Shown here in pieces: positions 1 through 9,062 of a stretch of DNA of 64,000 bases (positions are counted from its first letter, which is position 1; each line of letters starts with the position of its first letter). Made by a program: the position numbers and the translations under genes. This DNA is from Candidatus Obscuribacter sp. (lineage in GTDB: Bacteria > Cyanobacteriota > Vampirovibrionia > Obscuribacterales > Obscuribacteraceae): the NCBI GenBank assembly GCA_016712465.1, contig JADJQZ010000001.1, forward strand, positions 434,001-498,000, given 5' to 3'. The notes below the pieces were generated by a model, which was given only the letters and a program-made list of their open reading frames with translations, searched no databases and was not told the origin of the DNA.

Positions 1-1296
1 CTCGGGGGCATGCTCGGAGGTGGGAAACTCCGCCAAAAGACGCTCAAAAAGCTTGATTGCTTCGCCGTCTTCGCTTCTCACCGCCAGATTCCAGAGGGCA
101 TGATCGAGATGCTTCGGTTTGAGGGTGATAATCTTGCGCCATACTTCTGCTGTTTGCTGCCTTGTGAGGGGGCCGGTGACGGCATCGGTAATCTCGTCAT
201 AGCTGGTAGAGGCCGGATCTCTGGCAATGCCCTGATAGAGAGCTTCCAGGGCTTCCTCTCGTCTGCCCAGTTTAGCCAGGCACTGGGCCTTTTGCAAAAG
301 GCGGCCGTCGGCGGCAGGCTTGGGCAGAGCTTGGGCGCTTTGCCAGGCGCTGAGCGCGCGATTGTAGTCACCCTTCTTGAAGTAGACCAGACCGATGGTA
401 TCCAGGTCGCTTGCTGAAAGTGAAAGTTTGGGGGCGGTGCCGCTGCCGAGGCTCATCAGTTTGTCGGCAACTTCCGGCGAGAAACGGCCGCCGGTGCTGT
501 TCTTTAAGTATTCGCGAAAATGTTGCAAGGCTTGATTATAGAGATCGTCACCGCTGCTGGCATCGGTCGGGGCCGGGGAGGCTGAGCCGGCGGCCTGATT
601 GAGGGCCATTTGCCCCAGGTAATAACTGGCCCCTTTGGCGTATTCGGTGGAAGCAAAACGCTGTTTGAGGGAAGTGAGCAGGGGATAGGCGCGCTCTACT
701 TCTGCGGTGCGCAAATAAGACTGGGCCAGCTCATAGGTGGCCCTGGCAATTTCCTGGCTCTCGGCTTCGTGGGCGCGCATAATCGTAGAGAGAATGGTGC
801 GCAGTCTTTCTTCATCGCCTGAGGCGGCGGCAAGTTCGGCGCAATGCCAGAGGCAGAGTGTCTTCAAGAGTGGGTAAGCGCTGGTATCGGTAAAAAGTTC
901 AAGGGCTTTGAGGCGCTCCTCCGCCAGGCTCGACTTGCTCAACAAGCGGGCCTTCACATAGTCGGCCAGTCGTTTTTCCAGCGTCGAAACATTGCCTCCA
1001 AAGCCGCCGGATAGATCGCTGAGGCGCTTGATAGAGGCTTCCCGGCTTTCTTTGCCGAGAGACTCGATGGCCTGGCTGAACGACTTTGATGGTTTTTGCC
1101 AGAGGGCGGCTATTTCCTGGCTGAATTCGGCCGGTCTGGGGCTCTGAGGTGCGGCAGACAGGGGTTGCCAGGCGGCTGACTGCAAGCAGAGCAAGAGGCT
1201 TGTTGCCGTTAGCAAGCTGGAACTTTTTGCATTATCCAGGCGCCGGCGGCGCTTCGCCTCGGTGGCGGACCTCAGACTCAGCAGTGTTCTATTCAA
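1..1296 (-). CDS. Secreted TPR-like protein, C-terminus beyond the window (possibly Slt-type lytic transglycosylase)
   Basis: The frame is open for 432 codons, from a TTG at 1296 to the left edge. A purine-rich RBS (AGAAGAGG, about 1301-1308) lies just upstream of the TTG. The N-terminus is basic (RRRR), followed by a Leu-rich stretch at residues 28-43 and an Ala-rich region, so it looks like a signal peptide for export to the periplasm. The rest is alpha-helical with degenerate TPR-like helices, including YLRTAEVERAYPLL, YFKKGDYNRALSAW and AKLGRREEALEAL. Such superhelical N-terminal arms occur in soluble lytic murein transglycosylases, whose catalytic domain would lie off the left edge, but a plain TPR protein fits equally well. 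It is divergent from the cysteine desulfurase at 1397. The gene is partial and its function is not settled. Confidence 0.75.
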   Translation of the reverse strand, partial: MNRTLLSLRSATEAKRRRRLDNAKSSSLLTATSLLLCLQSAAWQPLSAAPQSPRPAEFSQEIAALWQKPSKSFSQAIESLGKESREASIKRLSDLSGGFGGNVSTLEKRLADYVKARLLSKSSLAEERLKALELFTDTSAYPLLKTLCLWHCAELAAASGDEERLRTILSTIMRAHEAESQEIARATYELAQSYLRTAEVERAYPLLTSLKQRFASTEYAKGASYYLGQMALNQAAGSASPAPTDASSGDDLYNQALQHFREYLKNSTGGRFSPEVADKLMSLGSGTAPKLSLSASDLDTIGLVYFKKGDYNRALSAWQSAQALPKPAADGRLLQKAQCLAKLGRREEALEALYQGIARDPASTSYDEITDAVTGPLTRQQTAEVWRKIITLKPKHLDHALWNLAVRSEDGEAIKLFERLLAEFPTSEHAPE

Positions 1297-1396
1297 GGGA
1301 GCCTCTTCTTTTGCTTTTTTCTATCTACTGCATAACACCCGGCAAGAATGCTAGCATGAGGCGAGCAGCGGCAAGTAAGGTAGCAAAAGAAAGTTC

Positions 1397-2650
1397 ATGG
1401 CAGACAAAATCGTTTACTTTGACAACGCTTCCACTTCTTATCCCAAGCCTGAAACGGTTTACCAGGTTTGCGATCAGACCTTGCGCAGCGCCGGCAACCC
1501 TGGTCGGGGCGCCCACCGGCTTGCTTATCAAGCGTCTCACCGATTTTTTGAGGCGCGGGAGACCGTGGCCGATTTTCTCGGGCTTACTGATTCGGAGCGC
1601 TTGATTTTTACCTCCGGCTGCACCCAGTCAATAAATATGGTGGTGAGCGGAATGCTAGGCGCCGGCACTCTGAAAGCTGGTGACCGTGTGCTCGTGACAA
1701 GCTACGAACACAATGCCGTCATGCGCACCCTGGCCTACCATGAACGAGTCGATCAAATTGAAGTGGTGCGAGTGCCTGCCGGGGCTGACGGGGCTATAGT
1801 CGATCTGACGGCCCTGAGACGACTGGTTTCGGAGGAGCCGAAGCCGGCCCTGGCTGTCTTTACAAGGGCAAGCAATGTAACCGGGGCGCTACTGGACCTG
1901 CAGTCGGTATCCAACATGTTGGATTTGAGCGGCATCCCACTTTTGCTGGATGCTGCTCAGAGTGCCGGTTTGATCCTGGATGACCTGGGCAGTCTCTCGG
2001 GTGTTTCCTATTATGTGGCTTCCGGCCACAAAGGTCTTTATGGACCGCCCGGTGTAGGCATTCTCTATGTGCGCGAGGGGCATGACATCGATCCGCCTAA
2101 TTGCGGCGGCACCGGTTCTCATTCCGATAGTCTGGCTATGCCAGATTTTCTGCCCGATCGCCTGGAACCTGGTACCCATGGAGTACAGCTCGCCGCCGGT
2201 CTGGCCGAGGGCGTGCGTTATTTGCAAGAGCGCGGTCTGGAGAATATTCTGGCCCACGAGGAGAAACTGGCTCGACTCTTTTTCGACAGCGTCCGTGATA
2301 TGGAAGCCATCGAGATTCGTGGTCGCAGCTTTGAACATCTGCAGGGGGAAGGGGAGGCGGCCGGCTCGGGCGCTAAAAAGAGCACCCTCGAACTGCGCAA
2401 GCAAACCCAGTATTTGCCTGTGGTTTCCTTCAGTTATAAGGGCTTGACGGCCGACCGTGTGGCTGACTGGCTTGATACCGGCTACGGTATCGCCATTCGT
2501 TCCGGGCTGCACTGTGCTATTTCCGCCCATAGAGTTTTGAATAGCGAAAAAACAGGGCTGGCGCGGCTCAGCTTCGGAGCATTCAATAGTGAAGAAGATG
2601 TAGAAAAACTTCTTGCGGCGCTGAAAGATCTGGCCAAGGTACCGGCTTGA
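1397..2650 (+). CDS. Cysteine desulfurase-like class V aminotransferase (group II, SufS/CsdA-like)
   Basis: 417 residues, the usual length for the family. PLP-fold landmarks are visible. FDNAST (8-13) opens the protein, His105 (YEHN) should stack on PLP, and Asp185 and Gln188 (DAAQ) should contact the cofactor. Lys212 in SGHKG is the Schiff-base lysine. Cys373 in RSGLHCA is the persulfide-forming cysteine on the short group II loop. A Gly/Lys-rich insert sits at about 316-336. Expected reaction: L-cysteine to L-alanine plus enzyme-bound sulfane sulfur for Fe-S or other thio-cofactors. The ATG at 1397 is preceded by AAAGAAAG. No sufBCDE or iscU gene is adjacent, so the sulfur acceptor is unknown. 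Selenocysteine lyase activity is an alternative within this fold. Confidence 0.88.
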   Translation: MADKIVYFDNASTSYPKPETVYQVCDQTLRSAGNPGRGAHRLAYQASHRFFEARETVADFLGLTDSERLIFTSGCTQSINMVVSGMLGAGTLKAGDRVLVTSYEHNAVMRTLAYHERVDQIEVVRVPAGADGAIVDLTALRRLVSEEPKPALAVFTRASNVTGALLDLQSVSNMLDLSGIPLLLDAAQSAGLILDDLGSLSGVSYYVASGHKGLYGPPGVGILYVREGHDIDPPNCGGTGSHSDSLAMPDFLPDRLEPGTHGVQLAAGLAEGVRYLQERGLENILAHEEKLARLFFDSVRDMEAIEIRGRSFEHLQGEGEAAGSGAKKSTLELRKQTQYLPVVSFSYKGLTADRVADWLDTGYGIAIRSGLHCAISAHRVLNSEKTGLARLSFGAFNSEEDVEKLLAALKDLAKVPA

Positions 2651-2710
2651 GTCTGCCGTAAGCATTACTTTCAGAAGTTTTATAGAGCAGTTGGCAGAAG
2701 TTGGGTTCGA

Positions 2711-3028
2711 TTGAAGTCTGGACAAGTGGCACAGCCAGAAGAACGGCAAGAAGCCGCCGACAAACACGCCAATGCACATTCAGAGGACCATCAAGGTAAC
2801 CGTACTTATTGGGTCGATATTGAGGAGCTTTACCGGGATCTCTTGGATGACATCTATGAGCCGGTCAGGTTCGGGGAGCTGGAGTATAGCCCGTCAGCGG
2901 TGCTGGAAGCGGTTGATCCGGTGGTTTTCAGGATAGGGGCGCAAGAAAATGCCGATAGCGCCGTGGAAGACTCTCTGATGGTCTGCCTGAACGGGACTTA
3001 TTACCTAATAAGCGACATAGTTGAGTGA
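2711..3028 (+). CDS. Hypothetical acidic protein, 105 aa
   Basis: A small acidic, soluble protein with no signal peptide, membrane segment or family motif that I recognise. The frame opens with TTG at 2711, and GCAGAAG upstream (about 2694-2700) could be a weak RBS. A GTG at 2726 is an alternative start that would drop five residues. The stop at 3026 is followed within 5 bp by a strong hairpin terminator, which supports this being a real transcription unit. It follows the cysteine desulfurase by 60 bp and could be co-transcribed with it. Confidence 0.6.
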   Translation: MKSGQVAQPEERQEAADKHANAHSEDHQGNRTYWVDIEELYRDLLDDIYEPVRFGELEYSPSAVLEAVDPVVFRIGAQENADSAVEDSLMVCLNGTYYLISDIVE

Positions 3029-3032
3029 AAAG

Positions 3033-3058
3033 AAAGGCGGCTCCAAGAGCCGCCTTTT
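3033..3058. terminator. Bidirectional rho-independent terminator
   Basis: A ten-base stem AAAGGCGGCT (3033-3042) pairs perfectly with AGCCGCCTTT (3048-3057) around a five-base loop. A-rich sequence lies on the left and T4 on the right. It sits between the convergent genes ending at 3028 (+) and 3088 (-) and should serve both. Confidence 0.9.
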
Positions 3059-3087
3059 GACTATCTGTCTGGGTTTGTCGAAGCCAG

Positions 3088-3306
3088 CTATGCCACTATC
3101 GCGTCATGAGAAAGAGCGTTCTTGGCTTGCTTAATGAGGCTTTCAGCTTCGCTACGGTCAGTGACGAGGAGCATGTCCTCAAGTTCATGGGCGTTGAAAG
3201 CAAGGGGATCCAGCCAGCTTCCATCTTTGAAAGAGGCAATGAAATCATCTTCCCTGGAGGCAACAACCACATTGCCGGTTATTGATTTGTGGACTCGATA
3301 CGACAT
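3088..3306 (-). CDS. Hypothetical small protein, 72 aa
   Basis: A 72-residue soluble protein starting at ATG 3306, converging on the terminator at 3033-3058. The N-terminal half is beta-strand-like (VHKSITGNVVVAS), and the C-terminal half is a Lys/Ala-rich helix (SLIKQAKNAL). I do not recognise a family. The convergent arrangement on a shared terminator is the main support for it being genuine. Confidence 0.5.
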   Translation of the reverse strand: MSYRVHKSITGNVVVASREDDFIASFKDGSWLDPLAFNAHELEDMLLVTDRSEAESLIKQAKNALSHDAIVA

Positions 3307-3386
3307 CGCGTGTACCCCTATCTGCTACTCCATTATGGCATATTTGGGTGGGCTTCAAAACCGTAAATTGAAGCAGGTGGCGTGCT

Positions 3387-4181
3387 TTGGGGAAGTTGAT
3401 AGATCAGGATGATGAGGACATAATCAACCCGATTGAACGCGGAGCAAAAGAAGAAGACAAGGTAAAAGAGCTTCGCCGCTTATACCTGGAGAACGAGCCC
3501 AAGGTTAAAGAGTTTCTGGAAAAGCTGGATAGCAAATACGGAACCGAGTCCAAAACCAGCTTCAAGGAGCCTGAGAAGATACTGGAGAAGGCATCGAGAC
3601 CTTCTATTAGAGCCGACAAGCCCTGGCATGATGTTGAGCATGTCAGAGATTCGTTCAGGTTCAAGACAGTCTTAGAAAACATCGAGCAGCTGCCTAAAAT
3701 TGCAGAAGACCTGAAAGAAGCTGGTTTTACAGTAATTAAGACCGACACAGAAAAAGTTTTGAGGCCGGGCTTCTGGGGATGGAGGATAGCGGCATTGGAT
3801 CTGAAAATGCCTAACGGTCAGCTTGTTGAGTATTACTTGCCTCTAAAAGAATTGGAAGAGGCTAAGAAAAACGGCAATCATGAACTCTTTGAGAAGTGGC
3901 GAAACGAAGACCCGGAGACATTATCAAAAGAAGAGCAACGACAGTATCTTTCCGATTCATATGACAGCTATGACAAGTATGAGGCAGCCTGGCTAGAGAG
4001 AACAAAGCAAAAGCCGGAGCACGTCAAGGCGGCCCTGGAAGCTACAGAGAAGGTATTTGAGAAAGACAGAGCCAAGACAGAGGAGAAGAATGTGATTAAG
4101 AGGGCTGAGAGCAAGCTCATTCAGAAGATCAAAGAGCAGAAGGCCAAAGAGAAGGCGAAAGAAGACGACCTCTTGCGTTAG
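3387..4181 (+). CDS. Hypothetical Lys/Glu-rich protein with a possible RelA/SpoT-like nucleotidyltransferase core
   Basis: 264 residues from TTG 3387, with AGGTGG about 8 bases upstream and a stop in frame at 3369. Residues about 75-165 form a compact alpha/beta block containing VRDSFRFKTV, LKEAGFTVIK, GWRIAALDLKMPNGQLVEYY and a charged helix. The order (D-x-x-R-F, strand, then a G-W/Y-R strand leading to a V-E-Y/V-Q-like strand) resembles the synthetase half of RelA/SpoT proteins and the related toxic small alarmone synthetases. I propose this by eye only. The tail (205-264) is a long Lys/Glu coiled coil. It lies at the edge of the RHS region, so it may be a displaced toxin module. There is no signal peptide and no obvious immunity partner. 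Confidence 0.45.
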   Translation: MGKLIDQDDEDIINPIERGAKEEDKVKELRRLYLENEPKVKEFLEKLDSKYGTESKTSFKEPEKILEKASRPSIRADKPWHDVEHVRDSFRFKTVLENIEQLPKIAEDLKEAGFTVIKTDTEKVLRPGFWGWRIAALDLKMPNGQLVEYYLPLKELEEAKKNGNHELFEKWRNEDPETLSKEEQRQYLSDSYDSYDKYEAAWLERTKQKPEHVKAALEATEKVFEKDRAKTEEKNVIKRAESKLIQKIKEQKAKEKAKEDDLLR

Positions 4182-4906
4182 TCCGGTTTCCATATAGTTC
4201 ACTATTTTCAAGAGGTGGGGCGGTAGAGGCAGAGCAGCTTCTTGAAATGTGGTTGATTCTCTATAAATAAGTCCTCGACTTGCTGATTGAAGTAATGTAA
4301 AATCGGCTTATTGATCGGTCACAATGAGAAATGGCTCAGTAAGCTAATCTTAAGGCGCATAACGCTTTAATTAGAAACCTGGAAGTCGCGCAAGCCGCGC
4401 CAGTACTCGAAATTCGTGTGAGCGTTTCCTTATTCTTGTGCAAGGGTGAAGGAAAATCATCTTGGCTTGTCACGCTTTTAAAAGACTGCCGGTAGATATG
4501 CGCTTAATGACAACCGCTCCGATTGGTAGATGTCAGCAAGGCGGGGCGAAGTTGAACTTGGCCCCCTGGCAGGGCTAGAAAAGTCGTATCAACTTCATTT
4601 GCACTTACCACGAGCGGTTCCTCGAAACCACCCCTAACCGGACCGATTCAATTGAATTCCTCAGAGCCAGGCATCTGGTTGGGTTTGGCTATGTAATGAA
4701 GTTGACCGGATGAAAGAGATCCTCATAGATGGCAGCGCTGGGGCTCCTTGGCTAGCGCAGCTAAATTCTCTAAGGTCTCTAATCTAAATAATCGCCGCAG
4801 CAACAACCGCTCCCGATCAAAAGGAAGTGAAAAGTTGCTGCTGTTCAACGTGTCGATTTGGACAACTCCGAATCGATGAAATCCACTCACACAAAGGATA
4901 AAGACT
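4182..4906. other. 725-bp intergenic stretch with no recognisable gene
   Basis: No open frame with a plausible RBS, RNA gene or strong terminator was found on either strand. The sequence is more AT-rich than its flanks, with many stop codons, and could be decayed accessory DNA. The promoter for the YD-repeat micro-ORF and the transglutaminase-RHS gene should lie at its right end. Confidence 0.5.
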
Positions 4907-5056
4907 ATGGCCGCAGATACGGCAACCTGCACCTATGACAACCTTGGTCGTCTCAAAACCGTGACCTACGCTAATGGGACGATAATTTTTTACAGCTATG
5001 ACCCTGCGGGGAATCGCACGTCGGTTGTGACTACATGCCCGTCTGGCACTTGTTGA
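4907..5056 (+). CDS. YD-repeat micro-ORF, 49 aa
   Basis: A 49-codon frame starts at ATG 4907 with an AAAGGA Shine-Dalgarno element (4893-4898, spacing 8) and ends at TGA 5056. The product contains two YD repeats of the RHS/WapA type, TYDNLGRLKTVTYANG and YSYDPAGNRTSVV, followed by a short Cys-containing tail, TTCPSGTC. It has no signal peptide. It sits 125 bp upstream of the transglutaminase-RHS gene in the same direction. It has its own start, RBS and stop, so it is a complete small gene in form. It could equally be the surviving end of an older RHS gene. No function can be assigned beyond RHS repeat similarity. Confidence 0.6.
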   Translation: MAADTATCTYDNLGRLKTVTYANGTIIFYSYDPAGNRTSVVTTCPSGTC

Positions 5057-5111
5057 CAGATGCGCCTGACAACGAAGAATAGCAGGCAACCCCTGAGTTT
5101 GTCTGCTTCCA

Positions 5112-5138
5112 GCACGGCTTGCTCTTTGAAGGCCGTGC
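5112..5138 (+). other. Small intergenic hairpin between micro-ORF and RHS gene
   Basis: GCACGGC (5112-5118) pairs with GCCGTGC (5132-5138) across a 13-base loop, with no T-run after it. It may separate translation or transcript levels of the micro-ORF and the large gene. Confidence 0.35.
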
Positions 5139-5181
5139 CAGTTCGTCCTGCCAATCAAACACAAAGAAATCAAGGAATCCT

Positions 5182-6972
5182 ATGACTACGCAAAATCAGC
5201 CAACCAATCCCTTCAGCCCTCATGGTCCGCAGGCGCTGAATAACAGCATGTCGCCCAAGAACATTCAGATGCCAGCGGTTCATCCAGATCACGCAAGGCA
5301 AGTACTTAAGTCCAAAGTCATTGCTTCTGCCGTGCAGTTGCCTTCAGCCAAGGCCCTGTCAGGCACAGTTCAGGGAGTACCGTCACTTGTCGAGTTGTTT
5401 CAGGCTCTCAAGAACGACCCGCAGCTCATTTACGAGTTTGTGCACAATAACATTGAGCATAAAATTGGCATGGGGCTAGCCAAGGGCGATCTTGCTACAC
5501 TGCTTGACAGCCGCGGCAATTCATTTGACTTGTGCTCGCTTCTGGCCGGCTTGCTTCGGCTGGCTGGTAAGCAGGCTTATTATCAAGTTGGTCAAATCCA
5601 GCTTACATTTGCTCAAGCTGCAGCCTGGCTTGGTGTTACCGACACGAACATCACTACTATCGTCACCCTGCTTGCAAATGCCGGGGTGCCGGTGAGCCTT
5701 GTCGGTACTGCGCCTGATCAGGAAATCCTGATGACGCACTGCTGGCTGAAGGTCAACATCGGCGACACAATCGTACCAAACTGGGTTGTGATGGACCCGT
5801 CTTTCAAGACCTATACCACGAAGCCGGCGATTGACCTGGCAACAGCCATGGGTTATGACGCCGCCACATTCTTGAGTGATGCGCGATCTGGCTACAGTAT
5901 CGACCCGGCGGGCAATTGGGTGCAGAACATCAACCGCGATAACGTCCGCAACTCGCTGACTACCCTTTCGATGAATCTAGCCAACTGGATTCGTACTAAC
6001 AATCCAGGAGCTAAGACTGATGATATCGTCGGCGGCAGACAGATTGTGCCAGTGAGCCTGCCGGTCGCATTTGGAACCAGCCTTCCTTACCAGGCAGCGG
6101 GCGACGTTCCGGTGGAGTTTACCGGTGACTTTTCAAACGCCTACAAGGTCTCTGTGCGTCTGATATACGAAGGAATTGATGCCACTTTCACATCAGATCA
6201 GCTCAGCGGGCGCAGGCTGGTGCTCTATTTCGTTCCAAACCTCTCGAACCAATGGGTGCCCACCCTCTTTCTTGATGGGTTCCCGATTGTGGAAGGCACT
6301 ATTCCGGTTGGGCCTTTATTCACTTATGACCTTCAGGTAGTGGTAACTCACAATGCCTATCCGACCACAGGTAGTGATCAGACCTTCTTCATGAAAACGG
6401 AAGGACCAACAATTCCAGGAAGCGCCCTTGGTGCTAACTACTACTTGCTGGGTAGCTCTTTTGGCGCTAATGGCAAAGGACTTTTTGATTTCCACAATGC
6501 AAGGCAGGCGCAATTTGAATCTGTTTACGGCACTGGACCGGTAGTAGTGCAAGAGCCGTCGCTCGGGGAGCGCATGGCGGCACAGTGGGCTAACTTCGCA
6601 TCTCAGCACACTATGGTTGCGGATCTTGCTAATCGCATGTCTGGAACGCATTACCACAACCACCACATGGTTGGATTGGTTAAATATCGGGTTCAAGTTG
6701 CAACCAAGGTATTTTCTGGCTTCGATATTCAAGGCGTTGCCAGCTCAATATCCAGTCTTGATAGCGACAGTTCAAATACTGCCGCTGCCGGTATCTTAGC
6801 TGGGATGCATCTTTACGCCCTGGAGATGCTTGCAATTCAGCAGCTGACCACATCCAACGAGTTTGCCAATCAGTCGAAAGCAATCTCAACGTGTCCGTCC
6901 GGTGGCTTGAAAAACTCTGTGGATTTCCTGCACTTTTTTGCCTTTAAAGGTCGAAAAGGCGCAGAAAGCTAA
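5182..6972 (+). CDS. N-terminal fragment of a transglutaminase-RHS protein, truncated by IS66 insertion
   Basis: The start is ATG 5182 with AAGGA at 5172-5176; the frame is open upstream to 5119 but without an RBS. Residues about 80-220 form a transglutaminase-like domain. It includes the Asn/Cys strand TLLDSRGNSFDLCSLLAGLL (probable catalytic Cys), then HCWLKV (His) and VMDPSFKTY (Asp). This domain is usually fused to RHS/YD repeats in one polypeptide. The gene is interrupted after codon 569. From 6891 the frame runs into the IS66 left end and stops after 27 foreign codons at 6972. In the ancestral gene, codon 570 continues at 9606. The product, if made, keeps the whole transglutaminase domain but no RHS shell. 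No signal peptide is visible. Confidence 0.8.
   Translation: MTTQNQPTNPFSPHGPQALNNSMSPKNIQMPAVHPDHARQVLKSKVIASAVQLPSAKALSGTVQGVPSLVELFQALKNDPQLIYEFVHNNIEHKIGMGLAKGDLATLLDSRGNSFDLCSLLAGLLRLAGKQAYYQVGQIQLTFAQAAAWLGVTDTNITTIVTLLANAGVPVSLVGTAPDQEILMTHCWLKVNIGDTIVPNWVVMDPSFKTYTTKPAIDLATAMGYDAATFLSDARSGYSIDPAGNWVQNINRDNVRNSLTTLSMNLANWIRTNNPGAKTDDIVGGRQIVPVSLPVAFGTSLPYQAAGDVPVEFTGDFSNAYKVSVRLIYEGIDATFTSDQLSGRRLVLYFVPNLSNQWVPTLFLDGFPIVEGTIPVGPLFTYDLQVVVTHNAYPTTGSDQTFFMKTEGPTIPGSALGANYYLLGSSFGANGKGLFDFHNARQAQFESVYGTGPVVVQEPSLGERMAAQWANFASQHTMVADLANRMSGTHYHNHHMVGLVKYRVQVATKVFSGFDIQGVASSISSLDSDSSNTAAAGILAGMHLYALEMLAIQQLTTSNEFANQSKAISTCPSGGLKNSVDFLHFFAFKGRKGAES
6883..6890. repeat. Target-site duplication, left copy (ATCTCAAC)
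   Basis: ATCTCAAC directly abuts the IS66 left end, and an identical copy abuts the right end at 9598-9605. Eight base pairs is the duplication length typical of the IS66 family. Confidence 0.95.
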
Positions 6973-7086
6973 TGCCACCAAATACGCTGCCAGAATTATC
7001 TGCCAACGTCCGATATTATGTCTTATGCTTCATCGTGCAATTTGGTAAAGTCCCATGGATTGGGTGTTTACCAAATTACAGGAAGG

Positions 7087-8658
7087 CTAAGCGACTTTTG
7101 GGGTAGGCTGAAACTGGGTGATTTCGGCTGGCGCGCCAGTGAGATATCTGGGATTCCAGTTGTATGGAAGCAGGTCTTCGAGGTTTTCGTTGGGATTTTC
7201 GCTCAATCGCTGGATTACATCGGTTAAGTAGTCAGGGTTCGACGCCGTGGCGTCTGCATGTTGCGATCATCGAGAGGATTATGGCGTGATTCTTTCCGCC
7301 CTCGTCGCTGCCGAAGAACAACCATGCCTTTCGTCCCATGGCGATATATTTCATTTCTCTTTCGCAGTGGTTGTTATCAATGCTGAGTCTGCCGTCTCTG
7401 ACGTATTCGGTGAGAGATGTCCAGTTGTTCAGGCAGTAGAAAATTGCCTTGCCGTATGCGCTTTTGGGCTGCGCAGCAAGTTGTTCCTGTTGCAACCAGC
7501 GGTGGAACTCTTTAAGTATCGGCACAGCTTCTTGCTCTCTCATCAGTTGAGTGTTCTCTGGTGACAGACCGAGTTCCTTCGCCGTTCTTTCGATTTCGTA
7601 GAGTTGCTGAAAGGCAGAAAGTGCGTTACCGGCGCCGAGTTTGTTGTTTGGCAGCGACTTGATGAAATATCGTCTGGCATGCGCATTACACGCCACAAGA
7701 ACAGTATCGATAGCGGCACAAATAGCCAGATTGCCGGAGAAGCAATCACCCTGAAGTCGACCATTGAAGCCGGTGAGAAAAGTCATTGGACCGTCACGGC
7801 TCTGCTGTGAGTGTAATCGAAGAGTGTTACAGGATGGGTTTCATCTCCCAAGTAACCCCAGATGCGACCGAGCTTCATGTTTCTCGATTTAGAGCGGTCA
7901 ATTACCTTTACGGGCGTATCATCCGTGGAGATCACGTGAGATTTGAGCAAAACTTGGCGACTGAAGTCGTGCAGTGGCTGGAGGATTCTGGCGGTCTGAG
8001 AGTAGAAATCACTGAGAGTGGAGCGACTGAGCTGGACTCCACTGCGATTGTAAATGGCTGACTGACGGTGAAAAGGAATATGGTCACAGTCACGGGAGAC
8101 TGCTATGTGAGCAAGCAATCCGGCCGAAGCCGTGCCGTTTTCTACAATTTCCGGCGTCTTAATCACAAGTTCCTCTGAGCATTGACAGTTCTTGCATGAG
8201 TAAACTTGGGAGTACAGATCCTCAAAGTAGAACCTAGCTGGAACGATTTGGTAGCGACTAGCTTGAAGAATTCGTCGCGTTGGCACACGTGCTACACCGC
8301 AGCAAGGGCAAGGAAGCAGCGCTGGATCTGGCGGTGGCGGAAAAAGTTGAACGTGTGGCAGATCCGGCTTCTGGTTGCGTGTATGTCCCTGTTGCTTAGT
8401 CTTTACGCCTAGTTTCTGGGCCGAGTCTTGCGAATCCAAGGATCCTGAGTTTGTTGACGGAGAGGGAAAAAGCAACAGCTGCCCTGTACTAATGAAGTGT
8501 TCGGTCTTCCTGCCGTACTTATCGGCAAGCGCAATGCGAGCGTTTTCAGCGAGCTGCTGATACTTAAAATCAAGCTGAATGACCAGATTGATCAGCGCTT
8601 CTTGATCGAGGGTGACGAGGAACTCTTTTGAAAGCTCGTGGTACTGCGTGTTTTGCAT
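7087..8658 (-). pseudogene. tnpC: IS66 transposase TnpC, two frameshifts
   Basis: The start is ATG 8658, and the original stop is at 7087 once two frameshifts are bridged. In order the product has an N-terminal coiled region, a Cys-rich zinc-binding segment (PCPCCG and CKNCQC), then the DDE domain. The first Asp is in STDDTPVKV, the second in RLQGD, and the Glu is in NNHCEREMK; the family C-terminal tail (DYLTDVIQRL to LLPYNW) follows. One base is missing between about 7785 and 7805, where the frame should pass from YTHSR into RDGPMTFL. One extra base occurs near 7234, which turns GVEP-DYL into GVEP-stop. Both may be natural decay or assembly errors. As read, the gene is split into 291 and 184 codons plus a tail. 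Confidence 0.88.
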
Positions 8659-8675
8659 GGCAGAAATTATATCAA

Positions 8676-9062
8676 CTACAATTGAGCCACAGCTTGGATT
8701 TCGGTGCTTTGTTTCAATCTTTTGCCGGTGCGTTTTTGCGAACTGGGATATGGATTTATTCCGGCGAGAATCAAGGAGAAATCGGAGGCCTGCATTTCAC
8801 CATTTGCTTCAAGACCGAGTTCCATTATCCACGAATAGCTGCCCCGCTCCAGGCGCTTGTAGTACAGTGCGAAACCGTCAATGTCCCAAAAGAGGACCTT
8901 CATGCGGTCTCGGCGACGACTGAAGAATACGAAGACATGACCATTGAGGGGATTCATGCCGAAATATGTAGTGACAAGGCCGCAGAGAGCATCAAAGGAA
9001 AACCGCATATCGATTAGTTGCGAACAAAGAAAAACTCGAGTTGATGGATCTAGATTTAGCAA
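8676..9062 (-). CDS. tnpB: IS66 accessory protein TnpB
   Basis: A 128-residue protein beginning MLNLDPSTRVFLCSQLIDMR, the hallmark N-terminus of the IS66 Orf2/TnpB family, followed by the conserved NGHVFVFFSRRRDRMKVLFWD segment. The length is normal. It starts with TTG at 9062, overlapping the tnpA stop by 7 bp, so translation is probably coupled to tnpA. tnpC begins 17 bp downstream. TnpB is required for IS66 transposition, but its biochemical role is not established. Confidence 0.93.
   Translation of the reverse strand: MLNLDPSTRVFLCSQLIDMRFSFDALCGLVTTYFGMNPLNGHVFVFFSRRRDRMKVLFWDIDGFALYYKRLERGSYSWIMELGLEANGEMQASDFSLILAGINPYPSSQKRTGKRLKQSTEIQAVAQL

Noticed and set aside
2694..2725. TTCGATT resembling a tRNA T-loop
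   Set aside because: The flanking bases do not form a T-stem, and no acceptor or anticodon arms are present.
1889..2779. 296-codon open frame antisense to the cysteine desulfurase
   Set aside because: It overlaps a gene with a full set of PLP and cysteine active-site residues, has no RBS, and its composition looks like a reversed coding frame.
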